From positions 1 through 26,833 of the forward strand of contig JAYMTA010000565.1 of assembly GCA_036897625.1 (NCBI GenBank): 26,833 nt of DNA, in the 5' to 3' direction. Within the stretch, counting starts at the first letter, position 1, and every line of letters starts with the position of its first letter. A model generated the notes under the pieces. The model was not told the origin of the DNA and ran no database searches. It saw only the letters and a list, made by a program, of their open reading frames with translations. This stretch comes from Pelargonium cotyledonis (Eukaryota > Streptophyta > Magnoliopsida > Geraniales > Geraniaceae). This document shows positions 1-12,340 of this stretch, in pieces. Both the position numbers and the translations under genes were made by a program.

Positions 1-684
1 ATACATACATAAATTTTAGTGTAATCAAACTTATTTGATTGTTTGTGTTTCATGGACTCAAATAACCTCCATTAACCTGAAATGATTGTTTTGATGTTGA
101 AATAACCAAAATATACCAAAAGTGGGGAAGATTGTTAATTATGATTTTATACACTTATTCTAATCATTCAATAATCAAAAGGATATTAAATTCATCTCAA
201 TAAAATACATTTCACATAAAATTATTTCTTTTACAAAAATTATATGATTTTTTAAGGTGTAAACTACAAGTTTAATCGGAGCGAATTGACATTTATGAAG
301 ACCAAATCGTACACAGTGAGTGTAAATTTGGGTAAGTCGATTCAGTTTCAAACACTGGGTCGAACACATTCTAAACACCCGTGTTCCTATATGAAAAAAA
401 AATACGGAGTAGTTAAATGTTTGAAACCTAATAATAGTATTATTCAAATATTTCAACTCGACTATGTATTTAATTAATTAAAAAAGAATAGGTGATTCAT
501 GTATATCATGGTTGGTGACTCAATCATGACATCTGTTGAGCCCCTGAAAAAAAGTTGTTCCACAAATGGATTGTTATGATGGTTGCATATGCAACAATTA
601 TGATTTTTTGTTCACTTTCTTAAGAAAATAATTAATTATTCTTAAATTATTATTATATATAATAATAAAAAATATACCACTAAA
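1..684. other. Intergenic, AT-rich, no gene seen
   Basis: No open frame here looks coding; the frames are short and low in complexity. The stretch includes a 14-bp perfect palindrome GTTGCATATGCAAC at 582-595 and an AT-rich foldback-prone segment at about 620-670. I see no promoter leading into a gene. Confidence 0.6.
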
Positions 685-905
685 CACGTGCGTGAGTCAA
701 CTAGTAAGAGATTGTTTCAGCTTAACTTAAGTCTCGAGTTCGAGTCCTAGAAAATGCATCTATCTTAAAACTTAGTAGCAATAGCTTTACCGTCCTTGTG
801 GTCCTACCCGGTTCGAATGATAATTAATCTGAGTATGGTAAACTAGCTTAAAGGTGTCAACCGCGAGTTTGCGGACCTAATCAAAATTCTTAGACAAAAA
901 AAATA
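685..905 (+). mobile_element. tRNA-derived SINE (family not named)
   Basis: The segment has the layout of a plant SINE. An A-box-like stretch (TGAGTCAACTAGT, 693-705) is followed by a clear B box (GAGTTCGAGTC, 736-746) at roughly tRNA-like spacing. A non-tRNA body follows and ends in an A-rich run at about 893-905. A second B-box-like string (GGTTCGAATGA) lies near 812-822. There is no tRNA cloverleaf around the boxes, so this is not a tRNA gene. Both ends are approximate and I could not fix a target-site duplication. Confidence 0.6.
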
Positions 906-1084
906 CAAAGTAACATTTTGGACAATTTTTTGGGAGCTAACAGAATTAAATGAGAGTTGAAGAAGTTTGGTTTACAACAAGAGCTTCGTGTGGAGGGGGT
1001 TGGAATTTAAAGACCTCTAATTGAAAATCAATATATCAAGAATGAGTTGTTCCGAAATTGAGTTATATTGCCATGGTGAAGTTT

Positions 1085-1400
1085 GATTGTGTTGTACGAT
1101 CCAACAGTACACGAAATGTTGAATACGATAACTGTGTAGGTCATGTTGACACATCATGACAACGATTGAAATGAACACGACTCAACACATTTTGTATGAT
1201 AGAACCAACATATTTAAACACGGCCTAAACCATTTGACAATGTATTAGATTTAGTTTTACCAATACAACTTTACGTGGAAGTGTCATGCTTGTCACAACA
1301 CGACTAATTAATCGTCTGCACAACACGATTACTTATTGTGTTAAGCTCTTCAACGCAATACAAAACATACGATTCAAATAATATAATTTTGTATCGTGTA
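1085..1400. repeat. Dispersed repeat, copy 1
   Basis: This region shares long similarity with 24530-24900. The most obvious stretch is CACATTTTGTATGATAGAAC here against CACATTTTGCATGATAGAAA there, followed in both by CAACA. Further right both contain a related segment ending in CACAAC...AATTAATC. Both are rich in AACACG/CGTGTT strings. No coding capacity or terminal repeats are visible, so the element class is unknown. Confidence 0.6.
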
Positions 1401-1468
1401 TCGCGATACAACATGAATTACCAATTCCAATGTAGAATACCCAAAAGACAAAATACATAAGTTTTTGC

Positions 1469-1486
1469 GTGTGTGTGTGTGTGTGT
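1469..1486. repeat. (GT)9 microsatellite
   Basis: Nine perfect GT units in an AT-rich intergenic background. Confidence 0.95.
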
Positions 1487-3070
1487 TTTACACATGACAT
1501 GCCATATAGCACTTTGGGATATATCTTTCTTCATTTAAGTACCATCCTACCATGTAAAGCAATAATAGAGAAGTGGGGTCCTCTCATGGGAAATAAAATT
1601 TAGATGATACAAAATGTTAGAGCTCCCATTTCACTTGATGCTTCCTAGTCTTTAGGTCCTCACTATCATGTTTCTTTGTTGGGTAAAAGTGAAAGCAAAG
1701 ATTCATCATTATTATTGATTGATTCCAATAGGGCATGTTGGAGTAAAGTTAAGTGGTTCGTGTTTGCGCATTGTGTTCGTATCGTACTGAAAAAGTACTC
1801 CATTTTATTACAATGGAATGTGTTGGACTAGAGATGATGTTTCGTTTGTTTTGCGGGTTATGTTTGTATTGTGTTGAAAAAGTATAATATTCTGTTATAA
1901 TGGGTTAAATGAGTTATTATACTCACGAGCTAACACATTTTTAGATTGAGTATTTTGAACTCGATATTTCAAACTCTAGTTAGGTCCATCTTTTTGCTCC
2001 ATACACAATCATGAACACCCCTACATAAATGGTACAAAACAGGTTGAAACAATCTAGTAAACCTGACCTGGTTAGGGAGCGAGATTCAGGTTGTGAGTCG
2101 GATTTTATATACAAAATGTGCAGAATCGCGTGGATTTGCTTGACTAGGGCCACGCTCTCTTGAGAAACATTATATCCAAACCATGTTAAAAGTTTAGACG
2201 AGTCTATTTTATGTTATCCGAGTCTACAAATTTTTGGGTCGGGTTTCACATCATGTGAGCTCGTATCCAAATTGCAGACTCTACCTACATATTGTATAGG
2301 ACAGCCCAAGCCCAAACCTATAGTTCATAGAGTTGGGGCCAAAGCATGATGCTACTTTCACTATATATTATATAGGCCCAATCAATGTTGCCTATCGATT
2401 GCAGCATAACGGTTAGCTTGAGCCTGTGTACCCACTGCTTTTCTGTCCGCCCCACAATCCGTATAGCTGTATACGAGTCGACCACTTGGACCCGAACCCG
2501 CAAACACCGTAATCTTACTCGAAGATTTACGAAATTGTATCAAATGAAATGAATCCGACCAATTTTCATGATGGATTGTTTCTTGAAAAACTAAGTGTCA
2601 GGTTGGACAAACCCGCACACTTTGCATGAACCGCAAATCCAACCTAGAACTCACAACCCAAGCAGATGAACCAAACTCGGGTTTGGGCTAAACTCTTTTA
2701 GAGAAAATACTCAAATTGCAATCTCTAGGCTAAGTCCAATCAAACTAAAGCTGACAATTCAGTTCAAATGTCTAAAAAAGAATGCGGATTACGAATTTCA
2801 AATCAGAATTCGCATATAAAATATGCAGAATCATACAAGTTTAGGACGAAATCCGACCAAAATATGACTGGGTCCTAAACCCGAAAAAATGTGGATTGAA
2901 TTTCGAGTATAGCGGGTTTGGTTCAAACGGCAAACTCAAACTACAGGTCAAACCCATCAACTGCGCTCCGGAAAAGGGTACGGTTCGCCAGCTCCGCACT
3001 GAATCAGCACTCCATATCCAATTATCCAGTATTCAGACACCGTAATTACAATATTGCCCCTACACAGTGC

Positions 3071-3078
3071 TTTAAATA
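3071..3078 (+). promoter_or_regulatory. TATA-like box of the MCCA gene
   Basis: TTTAAATA lies 85-92 bases upstream of the MCCA start codon. Transcription would begin near 3100-3115, leaving a leader of roughly 50-60 bases. The spacing supports it but the motif is weak in specificity. Confidence 0.45.
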
Positions 3079-3162
3079 CAATCTCGATCGACCTTTATCT
3101 TCTCCATTTCATTATTTCAGTGAGTCACTACACAACGACCACCAACAACCACCTGAGAGACA

Positions 3163-6100
3163 ATGGCTTCATCAATGTCTTCGTTTCTTCGCCGGAAGCT
3201 CGATCGCACGCCGTATCTTCTCCGGCTCCGATCATTCTCTTCGCCGCCGGCGACTCCGACTGCGGACGGAAAATCAGCTAAGCGCATTGAGAAAATCCTG
3301 ATTGCTAACCGAGGCGAGATCGCTTGCAGGATCATGAAGACCGCCAAGCGCCTGGGGATTCGGACCGTGGCTGTCTACAGTGACGCCGATCGCGACTCGC
3401 TTCACGTGAAATCGGCCGACGAGGCTGTCCACATCGGTCCACCTCCTGCTCGCTCGAGTTACTTGAACGCTTCGAGGATTGTGGAGGCTGCTATGCGCAC
3501 TGGTGCTCAGGTTAGAGCTCTTAAATTCTCGATTAAGTTTTGTTGAATATTGGGTTCTTGTGTTTTGCTGTTTGCTTGATGAGAAAATGAAGAGGTTGAT
3601 TTGAACTGGCCGAGTAAATTGCACTTGCAGCGACTAGTTATGGAGTTAATTGGATAACTATGCCTGCATGAAGATTTAGCTAAGTGGTAAACTGCTAATC
3701 AAATTCTGGTGAAGCAGTTTCTTAGTATAGTTATTTTGCGTAACTTGTTTATGCTGCTAATGAAGTGACAGGTTGAACTTAAAGTTGATCACAGGATAAA
3801 TTATCCAAACTACTGATATTCGAATATAGTAATTTCGATTATGTTTCTGAATATATTTGGTGACAAACCTGCAAATTGAGGTGGAAGTGAAAGTATGTTT
3901 TTGGACTTCATGGTTCAGTTGTGTAGCTGAGTCCAACACCCAAAGCTTTATTGATGGGAAAATGTAGGTTGAAGAGAGCTCCTCAGATGCATTTGCAAAT
4001 GCTAAATATTAGGATTGATGTCAATAATGACTATGGAGATTTGGAGCTCATATCTTAGTCAATGATGTGGATATGTGTGATGAGCAGTTGGGAGAGTACT
4101 TGAGTCAAAGTTGTATGAAACCAGTTAGTTCTGGCTTAGTATGGGCTTGAGAGAAGCAAATTTGTGTTTGGATTATGCTAATCAACTAGAAAGGTACTAG
4201 ACAAACTGTGGATGTAAGCTTTAGGATAGAGGTTGAGCAGTTGGATAAAGAAAAAACAAGGATTGTGTGGGAAGCTGTTAATGGCCTTCCCCATTTTCTT
4301 CAATTTATTCTACTTATGTGCATAAGCTGTTTTTTGGACCTTGTTTAGTGGGTTGGTGTGTTCAACAGTCCACCGTAAAGGTTCATTAACCCCTGCCCTA
4401 AGCTTGCACCTACTTCGTACTCTGCGTCTTGCCAGTTGATTGGCAAACATAAACAAAAGACCCACCCTTGGGGCTTGCTTGCGTGCTTATGGAAGTTTAG
4501 CACAACTTGTTTTTAATCACTATGATTCAGATTATCAAGGTTGCTTGCTCCTCCACGCATGCACCTTGCAGGTTATCATGTGTCAGTGCATCTGACCCTG
4601 GCAGTTGCCAATAAAAAAAGACATTAACACCAGTGAATATTTAAAATGCCATAACTGTAAGACCCAGGTAGCTTTCTTGATTTATCACGATATATTGGAC
4701 TACGCTTTCAGTATTTGTGATGGTTGGTTGGACTTGGTTCATCGATTGATACTATCAGTGTAAATACATAATCTTTGTTGTGTTGCTTCAGAATGTCACC
4801 GCATTCATATTCTAGAAGATTATAGTTGCTTCATATTTTCGCACATGGAAAGTAATGCTTTTAAGAGTGGATTTGTTCTTTTGATAATTAGGCTATCCAC
4901 CCAGGCTATGGTTTTCTATCTGAGAGTTCTGAGTTTGCTCAACTTTGTGAAGATGAGGGTCTTACATTTATTGGCCCTCCAGCATCTGCAATCAGGGACA
5001 TGGGCGATAAAAGGTACAACTCAATAGCTGTTTTTGTGTGAACATCCCTATGTTTTATTTTCTCTCTTCAATCCATGGTGATTTAGAAAAATTGTCCAAA
5101 TGGCATGTGTTATATGTCTCTAGTGCATCAAAGAGAATTATGGGAGCAGCGGGAGTTCCACTTGTTCCTGGATACCATGGCTATGAACAAGATATCGATC
5201 TTATGAAGCAAGAAGCAGATAAGATTGGATATCCTATCTTAATAAAGCCGACTCATGGAGGTGGAGGAAAGGTGTCTCATTTTCCTCCTGTCTATCTAAT
5301 TTGTTGTTAGAAACACACGTTTTACTGTGTAACTGCTCATTTGATAGACTGGAAAAAAGATTACTGAGTCTATGGTTAAGAAAAGTTGATATAGCTTAAG
5401 CAACAATGCTGAAGGTGGCTAGTATGCTTATTCTTTTTATTTAGGATTATAGTTTTTTTTTTCCTGCTAAAGTTCACACTGTTTGCATACCTTTAGGGTA
5501 TGAGGATTGTGCAAAGTCCTGGAGAGTTTGCTGAATCTTTCTTGGGAGCACAACGTGAGGCAGCTGCATCTTTTGGCATAAACACTATTTTGCTTGAGAA
5601 ATATATCACACAGCCAAGACATATAGAAGTTCAGGTACTACTATCTGGTCATATTGCATCTTTTCATGATACAGATTGGATATTATGTTTATATAGTTTG
5701 TATTTGAATTTTTATCTGCTTCATTGATATCACAGATATTTGGGGACAAACATGGGAATGTTCTACATTTAAATGAGAGAGATTGCAGTGTCCAGAGAAG
5801 ACACCAGAAGATAATTGAAGAAGCTCCCGCTGTAATGATCGTGTTTAATATTCTTTATCAAGGTTTCTTGACATAGATCTTCTACAGTCATAACGTTAAC
5901 TCCACTATTGCAGCCAAACATTCTCAATGATTTTCGGTCACATTTGGGTCAAGCTGCTGTATCTGCAGCCAAGGTGACATTTTTGCTAAACTTCTATATT
6001 TTTGGTTAGCTTGCTTAAGACATGATTCCGTTATTTATAAAAGACTTACTGTTTCAGAATTTCTTTTACCTCGGATGAATAGCAGCTAGTATAACTCTAA

Positions 6101-9100
6101 GTATAACCTTTCTGACTTTAGTATCCCAACTCTTGAATTGTAAGAACTAGTTGAAATAAGGCATGAGATTTTATCTAATGAGCATTATTATAGAATACGA
6201 GGTTGGGATTGGTAGCTCCTGTGTTACTTACAAAATTTGTTCTTCTGCTGGAACTTACATCGAACTCCTAGCAGTGTATATACCTACTTCCATCCAATAG
6301 CAAACGAAGTGTGCCAAAACCCATCTTCTTATCATAATCTGAGCAAGTCAATTAAACTCAATGCATGGTGAAAATGAATTTATTGTTGATAATATATATT
6401 GAAGGAATTATACTGTTTGTATCGGGATGGCTAGCAATTGACGCTAGTGTTGGCATGCTTAATAAGGGTGACTTTTCATTTGCCTAGGCAAAGGGACAAT
6501 GGGATGTAATGATTGTTGTTACTTTTGTTGATGCTTAGGTTACTCATGATATTTTCCCTCTCTTTGACCTGGTAACTTGTTAAGTCTGATCCTGGTGAGA
6601 TGCAGACAATGGAAATATTACATAGTATAAAATTAGTCGTGGACTATAATTTGGTTTCCTTTTAATACTTCATTTTTACATCTTGCTCTTATTATGTAAA
6701 CTTATTATTTATTCTTTACACTGAATTCCTTGTTTCCACTAACATGTTGCCCTTCACTTGTACTTAAAGGCAGTTGGTTACTATAGTGCTGGCACTGTGG
6801 AGTTCATAGTTGATACAGTCTCTGGCAAGTTTTATTTTATGGAGATGAATACTCGTCTTCAGGTGCTTAATTAGTTCATTCCAATCTCTGTTTTGAAACT
6901 GACATGCTTGAGAAAATATTAACAGGGAGCATTTTATTTGTAGGTTGAGCATCCTGTGACAGAGATGATTGTTGGCCAAGATCTTGTAGAGTGGCAGATT
7001 GGTGTTGCGAATGGAGAACCTCTGCCCATGGTTCAGTCCCAGGTTCCCTTATTAGGTACACGTTTCGTCTTTAAAAAATGATTCCATGTGATAATCATTT
7101 TCTTCTGTAAGTAAAAAGATTCTAAAATTGGTTTCCTAGGTTCCCAACTTTATCAAATTTCACTGGTAAATAAAATCTTGTATTTACATGAAAAATGTTA
7201 GTTTTAGCCTTTTAGGGGTTAAAGTTACTGTATAAGATACATTTTAGTGTTTCTGGGTTCTTACAAATCTCAACCATGTTGTCAGGTCATGCCTTTGAAG
7301 CCCGCATATATGCTGAAAATGTTCCTAAAGGGTTTCTTCCAGCAACTGGAGTTCTTCATCATTATCGTCCTATTCCAGTGTCATCAACAGGTGATTACTG
7401 CATTATTTGCATCAGCAAAGATGGAGTACTAATCTGTAGTGATTAATATGCTATCCCGTATCCCTTACATATTATCGTAATCATTCTTGACATGCATACT
7501 AGACTACTAGTGGTCCTTTTAGCAGTTGAGAAGAAAAATGTGCTAAGATATCTAAGATTGTTTGAAAGAGTGATTTGTTATCATATTATAAGTTGACAAC
7601 TGCGCCATCTTTTCAGAGTGTGAATTATTATTGTTTCCTTGTCCATATTGCTTGTTAGATCATGTGAATCCATGTCAATTTGCAGTGAGGGTTGAGACTG
7701 GTGTTGGACAAGGAGATGCTGTTAGTATGCATTATGATCCCATGATTGCGAAGCTTGTAGTCTGGGGAGAAAATCGTCCTGCAGCTTTAGTCAAATTAAA
7801 GGATTGCTTGTCAAAGTTTCAGGTACACCTTATCTTCAGTAGGAGAAAAGCATGAAAAATTCATAAGCATGTTGGATTTTGGCTTGAAAGAGATACTTCG
7901 TGGGTGATTTTTTTTTTTTAATTCAATAATGTAATTCCTTATGCATCTTGTGTCTCCCTATGGAGACATCATCTATGTATGTATAGTTTTTAATCGAAAT
8001 TGATCTCTAATTACCAGGTTGCAGGTTTACCAACCAATATTAATTTTCTCCAAAAACTTGCTAACCATCGGGCGTTTGAAAATGGCGATGTGGAAACCCA
8101 TTTTATCGAGCACTTTAAAGATGACCTCCTAGTTGATCCTTCTGCTACTGTGTTACCTAAGGAAGCATATGAAGCTGCTAGGCTTGATGCAACCTTGGTA
8201 GCTGCATGTCTCTGCGAAAAGGAGCATTCTGCTATGAAGAAAAGTCTCCCTGGTAAATTGATGATTTCATTCTCATATCTTTCGATGTGCTGCACTTTTC
8301 CCTGAATTGTTCTCTCACTAATTGCATCTGGTAATATATTCAGGCAGGAGCAGTTTAATGCCCTTATGGTATGCTCATACCCCTTTCAGACTCCATCATA
8401 ATGCTATGCGTACTATGGAACTCGAGTGGGACAACGAATATAATAACAGTGGTTCAAATTTATTGATGCATACCATAACTTATCAACCAGATGGGAAATA
8501 TCTGATTCAGGTAACTTCTTTCTTTTAGTTTGTTTAGAAAGATAGCTTGAGTCAGTGGTTTCCATCATAAATATCAATTATCACTCTCTCTCTCTCTCCA
8601 TCCTTGGATATATTATATGTCCAAGGTTCTGAAAGATTGTAAGTTGTAAATTAAGAAGCTCTATGGTTTCAGACAGGAGAAAATAGTTCCCCGGGCTTGG
8701 AAGTTAAAGTTGTGCCCCTAGACAACCATGATTTCAGAGTTGAAGCTGATGGTGTGAGCATGGATGTCAGTCTATCTATTTACACCAAGGTACTTATCCT
8801 GTAGTATCCCAGATTTGTATGAGGCTTAACTCACGGGCAAATATTGCAGCAATTTTCTCTGCTTGTTGGTCTACAAATACACTACAGTTAATTAAACTTA
8901 TTCATTTTGTCATTAGGGTTGATAGTTTTTGTTTATTTAAAGCTTAAGCTACATGTGGTTGTGCTGTCGTGCAGATAAATGTCACGTCATATCAAATTCT
9001 AAATTTCACACAAAAACCAGTCCGGTTTATATTTGCTTAAATAAACCTATGATAACAGAGTGAACTGTGTAGAGAAAAAGCTTCTTAAATATCTAATGCT

Positions 9101-10108
9101 GCAAAATGCTTTAAAGGCCCAATTGCATTATGAAACCTTGTATTATGTTCAATGTGGTCTTGAGGAGGATAAAAATCTATCAACTATTAAACAGAAGAAG
9201 TGGCACATTTATGAGGCTTCAATTTTTTATTTATAACTAGTTAACAACTTTCTTTAGTTGTTGAGCTTTCAGGGAAAACTTCTGGGAAAGAAAAAAAAGA
9301 AAAGAAACGATTTCTTACTTTTCTATGGAACCTATTCTGTTATAGTTGGTTATCATTAATGAATTGTGCACACTCACATTATGCTCCTCCTTGGTGCCCA
9401 AAGGAAAATTTGTTTTAAGGAAAACATATTGTCACCCTCACTGTTATCTTTTTGGCTGCAGGAGCGCACTAAGCACATTCATATTTGGCATGGGTCGCAT
9501 CATCATCATTTCAGACAGAAAATTGGATTCGAGCTGTCCAGTGATGATGATACACAACATAAAACTAGCACGGATACGACAGCACACCCACAAGGTACTG
9601 TGGTGGCACCAATGGCCGGCTTAGTGGTAAAGGTTCTGGTGAAGAATGGAACAAAAGTGGATGGTGGGCAACCAGTATTAGTCTTAGAAGCAATGAAGAT
9701 GGAGGTATGTTCTAATTATGGTTACAAGGTTGCATCGGACATCTTAATATAACATCCTATGGAGATCAATCTTCTTGCGCATTTCACACTCTATTTTCCT
9801 TTTGATAGCATGTTGTAAAGGCGCCATCAGCTGGATATGTACATGGACTTAAAGTCAGTGCTGGCCAACAGGTCTCAGACAGTAGTGCTCTCTTTGTTGT
9901 CAAGGTTAGCTTAGACTACTCTAGAGATCTTACTTTCTTACTTTCTTACCGTGAATACAGTGGCGGACAATTTTATTAACGTTATTTGTATGCTATCCCG
10001 AAATGCATTCTTGAATCTTGATAGTTTATTCCACTTTTATGATTATATTGATAGTATAACCATTAAGTAGGTGCTGAAGTAAATTGTTCTTTTTGCCAGG
10101 ATGAGTAG
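3163..10108 (+). CDS. MCCA: 3-methylcrotonyl-CoA carboxylase alpha subunit, mitochondrial
   Basis: This is the biotin carboxylase/biotin-carrier subunit of the mitochondrial enzyme that carboxylates 3-methylcrotonyl-CoA in leucine breakdown, acting with the beta subunit. Coding exons: 3163-3510, 4892-5013, 5124-5271, 5497-5634, 5736-5831, 5914-5973, 6770-6862, 6944-7055, 7286-7390, 7686-7822, 8018-8252, 8344-8510, 8673-8789, 9462-9704, 9809-9904, 10100-10108. All introns are GT-AG and the frame stays open for about 741 residues (Arabidopsis MCCA about 734). Residues 1-40 are rich in Arg and Ser, a typical mitochondrial presequence. The biotin carboxylase core starts near 42 ([14 protein letters not shown]). 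The ATP-grasp glycine loop HGGGGKGMR spans intron 3 (residues 201-209), [11 protein letters not shown] is at 267-277 and MNTRLQVEHPVTE at 330-342. The biotinyl domain carries EAMKME, with biotinyl Lys705. The last exon encodes only Asp-Glu-stop. No lesion is seen. Confidence 0.95.
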
Positions 10109-10307
10109 AAGACAAGGTCGAGTTCTCTGAAGCTATACTTGCATGAAGCTCCTAGAATCTGTGCATAGCATACGCAGGAGTCCAATGGAATGTTACTTAG
10201 TTTCTCCGGTAAGCAGATGAGTTTCCAATAAAGTCCCTTTTCCACTTGTCCATATTTCTTAACGTTTGGACTGTATAAACTGAACACTAAGTTGCCAAAA
10301 CATTATC

Positions 10308-10313
10308 AATAAA
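10308..10313 (+). terminator. Polyadenylation signal of the MCCA gene
   Basis: A canonical AATAAA lies 200 bases after the MCCA stop codon in AT-rich sequence. Cleavage would fall near 10325-10340, giving a 3'UTR of a little over 200 bases. Confidence 0.6.
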
Positions 10314-10329
10314 ATGAAATTGTACCAAA

Positions 10330-12340
10330 TTATCTTGGAGAGTATCTAAACTTGCTAATTTACCGGTAACCTGTAAGCATGTTCCCGTGAAGTGCTAGTT
10401 TTGGGTTGGTTGGGTCGTTAGGGCAACCTTGTTGATCAGAACTGATAATTTGGACCCGAAATCCGTTTCACATTTGTGGATTTGGGTTGCATAAAAAACC
10501 CCCGGTTAATTTGAACCTCTTGTGGGTTAGGTTTGGGTTATTTCATTTTCATCCCGAAACCTGAAATGCTAGCTCTAGCGTCGATCATCACAAGTTTTAT
10601 TTGGATACTGCAGAAGCGCATAGTGCCGTTTAGGATTATGCAACGGTTAGGATCATGTCGCGCCAAGTTGATGACGTGGTTGTATTTTACATGTGATGTC
10701 GATTTGGCTTGATTTAGACTATTTTTTTCGAGACCCTCGGAACTATGTGTAATCCTTCGATATTGCACAGTCAAATGCACTATTGTAGACGCAGGGCGTC
10801 TCAAGGATTTTGGAGTCCCTGTGACAAGAACAAAACTTGGTTTTCTAAATTTTTTAAATCGTAACGAATGAAAATAAATTTGATGAGTTAATCGAAATTA
10901 ATCTGTCGGTTGCGGTTATAAATCATTGTCAAACTTAAGAGTAAAATATGCATATGCTTGTTAATAAAAAAAAGAGAGTAAGAGTTTGACATGAATATAA
11001 TATTTGATTTACTCTGGCGCAATAAAAATAGCAATAACTTTGTTTTTATATACTATGCATGTTTAAGAAGTGAACCGTCATATGCGATATTTTTGAATTT
11101 TATGAACCACAATCGATTAAAGATTACAATTAAATCACACTAAATCAATTCGGCTAAAAATCAATCGATTTTAATTTTATTTATATACTGACCAAATATA
11201 AACAAATTAAAATTTTTTAATATTTCTCAAAATCGAATTAGAGCCCACAAAAATTTAACTTTAAAATTAATTACATATCTAAACCAGATGTAGAAAAAAT
11301 CACATATATAATCCCAATAAGAGAAATGTGATTTGAACTATAAATTCTAGATGTAGAGATGGACTTGTTCCTCTTAGTGGAGCTTCATGCTTGTAGTTGT
11401 ACAGAAAGAAGAGATAACGAAATTGACATATGGAGAGCTTTAGAAAAATAACTTGTCTCAATTTTATTGCAGCTCATAATCGCAGTTAAGAACTGCAGCT
11501 AAAAGCCCAAAACAATACACTGTTGCAGTTCATAACCGCAAAATAAACTGCTGCTAAAGTCCAGAACAATACATTATTGCAGTTTGTAACCGCAGTAGCC
11601 GGCCTTGAACGTCGGTATTCAAGTTTTAAACAAAATGATATGAAAATATACGAGACTAATTAAATGTCATATTGTTGTGTGTCTCAAATTCAGTTTAAAC
11701 AATAATAGTCTGAGACATATATTCCCACCACCTTTTATGAATTTATGATTAAGCTTCTGCGTTTCATAAGATATATTGTATAACAAGCGAATATAAATTT
11801 ATGTATTCGTTTAAAAAAGGACAAAATACTTTTGCACGTCTAAACTATCATTTCTTAACTTTGTTTTCGTGATTTTTTTCAAAACATGAACTAAATAATA
11901 TTCTAGTTCTGCACTTCCGTAAGAAAATAAAAGTTAAACATTTTTGTAAAATTGAAATCTTGTTCTTTATGAAAGATACTAGATGAATTGAAACGGGAGG
12001 AAAATGAAAAAACAAAAAGAGAGAGAAAAAATAAACAATATTCAACTTCCAAGATGAAGCTTTAGAAAGTTCTTAACTTTTTTGCACCAAAATCTCCACT
12101 ATTATTTAATCTTATAAATATGTGTAGATAAATAACATTAAATAAAAAATCCATTCCATAATTCAAATCCTATATTAGGACAAGAAAATAAGAAAACGAA
12201 ATATATACCCAACCGATCTGATCCCAACAAACAAAAAATATATCTGAAAAAACCGTTAAATCCGTTAAATCCAGGCAAAATTTGGCGGGGACTGAGATGA
12301 GAAAGAGTCGTTAACTACTTCAGGCCAAACCTCGCGCCCT
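10330..12340. other. Intergenic, no gene seen
   Basis: No frame here resembles a known protein. The 10400-10830 part is less AT-rich and contains GGGTT/CCCAAA-like strings as at 2040-2900, suggesting an old dispersed repeat of unknown type. The minus-strand frame at 10538-10804 matches nothing I recognise. From 10830 to 12340 the sequence is very AT-rich, apart from the tandem array at 11467-11600. Confidence 0.5.
11467..11600. repeat. Tandem array, ~54-56 bp unit, GCAGTT-rich
   Basis: About two and a half copies start at 11467, 11523 and 11577, each opening TTGCAGYTYRTAAYCGCA. The first two share the ending AACAATACA. The units contain short inverted GCAGTT/AACTGC pairs; the first holds GCAGTTAAGAACTGC. 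Arrays of this kind occur in the subterminal regions of plant CACTA transposons. No transposase or CACTA terminus was found, so that link is only a suggestion. Confidence 0.6.

Larger units (their letters stand above)
906..3060. other. Intergenic with degraded repeats
   Basis: No convincing gene. Besides the dispersed repeat at 1085-1400 and the GT microsatellite, the 2040-2900 part looks like an old dispersed repeat. The phrase ATGCAGAATC or GTGCAGAATC recurs near 2118-2128 and 2823-2832 beside similar AT-rich strings, and many CCCAAACC/GGGTTTGG-like strings are scattered about. The reading frames at 2318-2503 (minus) and 2918-3301 (plus) look accidental. Confidence 0.5.

Noticed and set aside
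736..822. tRNA gene suggested by B-box motifs
   Set aside because: No acceptor stem or anticodon arm can be drawn around the boxes, and the following body and A-rich end fit a SINE.
2918..3301. 127-codon plus-strand frame overlapping the MCCA start
   Set aside because: It is in another frame from MCCA, starts upstream of the TATA-like box and has low-complexity composition. The overlap with exon 1 explains its length.
3274..3624. 116-codon minus-strand frame across MCCA exon 1
   Set aside because: It is a shadow of the GC-rich coding exon on the opposite strand, with no similarity or start signals of its own.
8011..8295. 94-codon minus-strand frame over MCCA exon 11
   Set aside because: It is antisense to an exon with strong MCCA identity on the plus strand.
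8344..8350. Alternative acceptor for MCCA exon 12 four bases downstream (CAGGCAG)
   Set aside because: Using the second AG shifts the frame. The first AG keeps the expected [10 protein letters not shown] reading into the conserved PFR...HH segment.
11467..11600. CRISPR-like array
   Set aside because: The units are contiguous with no unique spacers, and the sequence is a plant genome.
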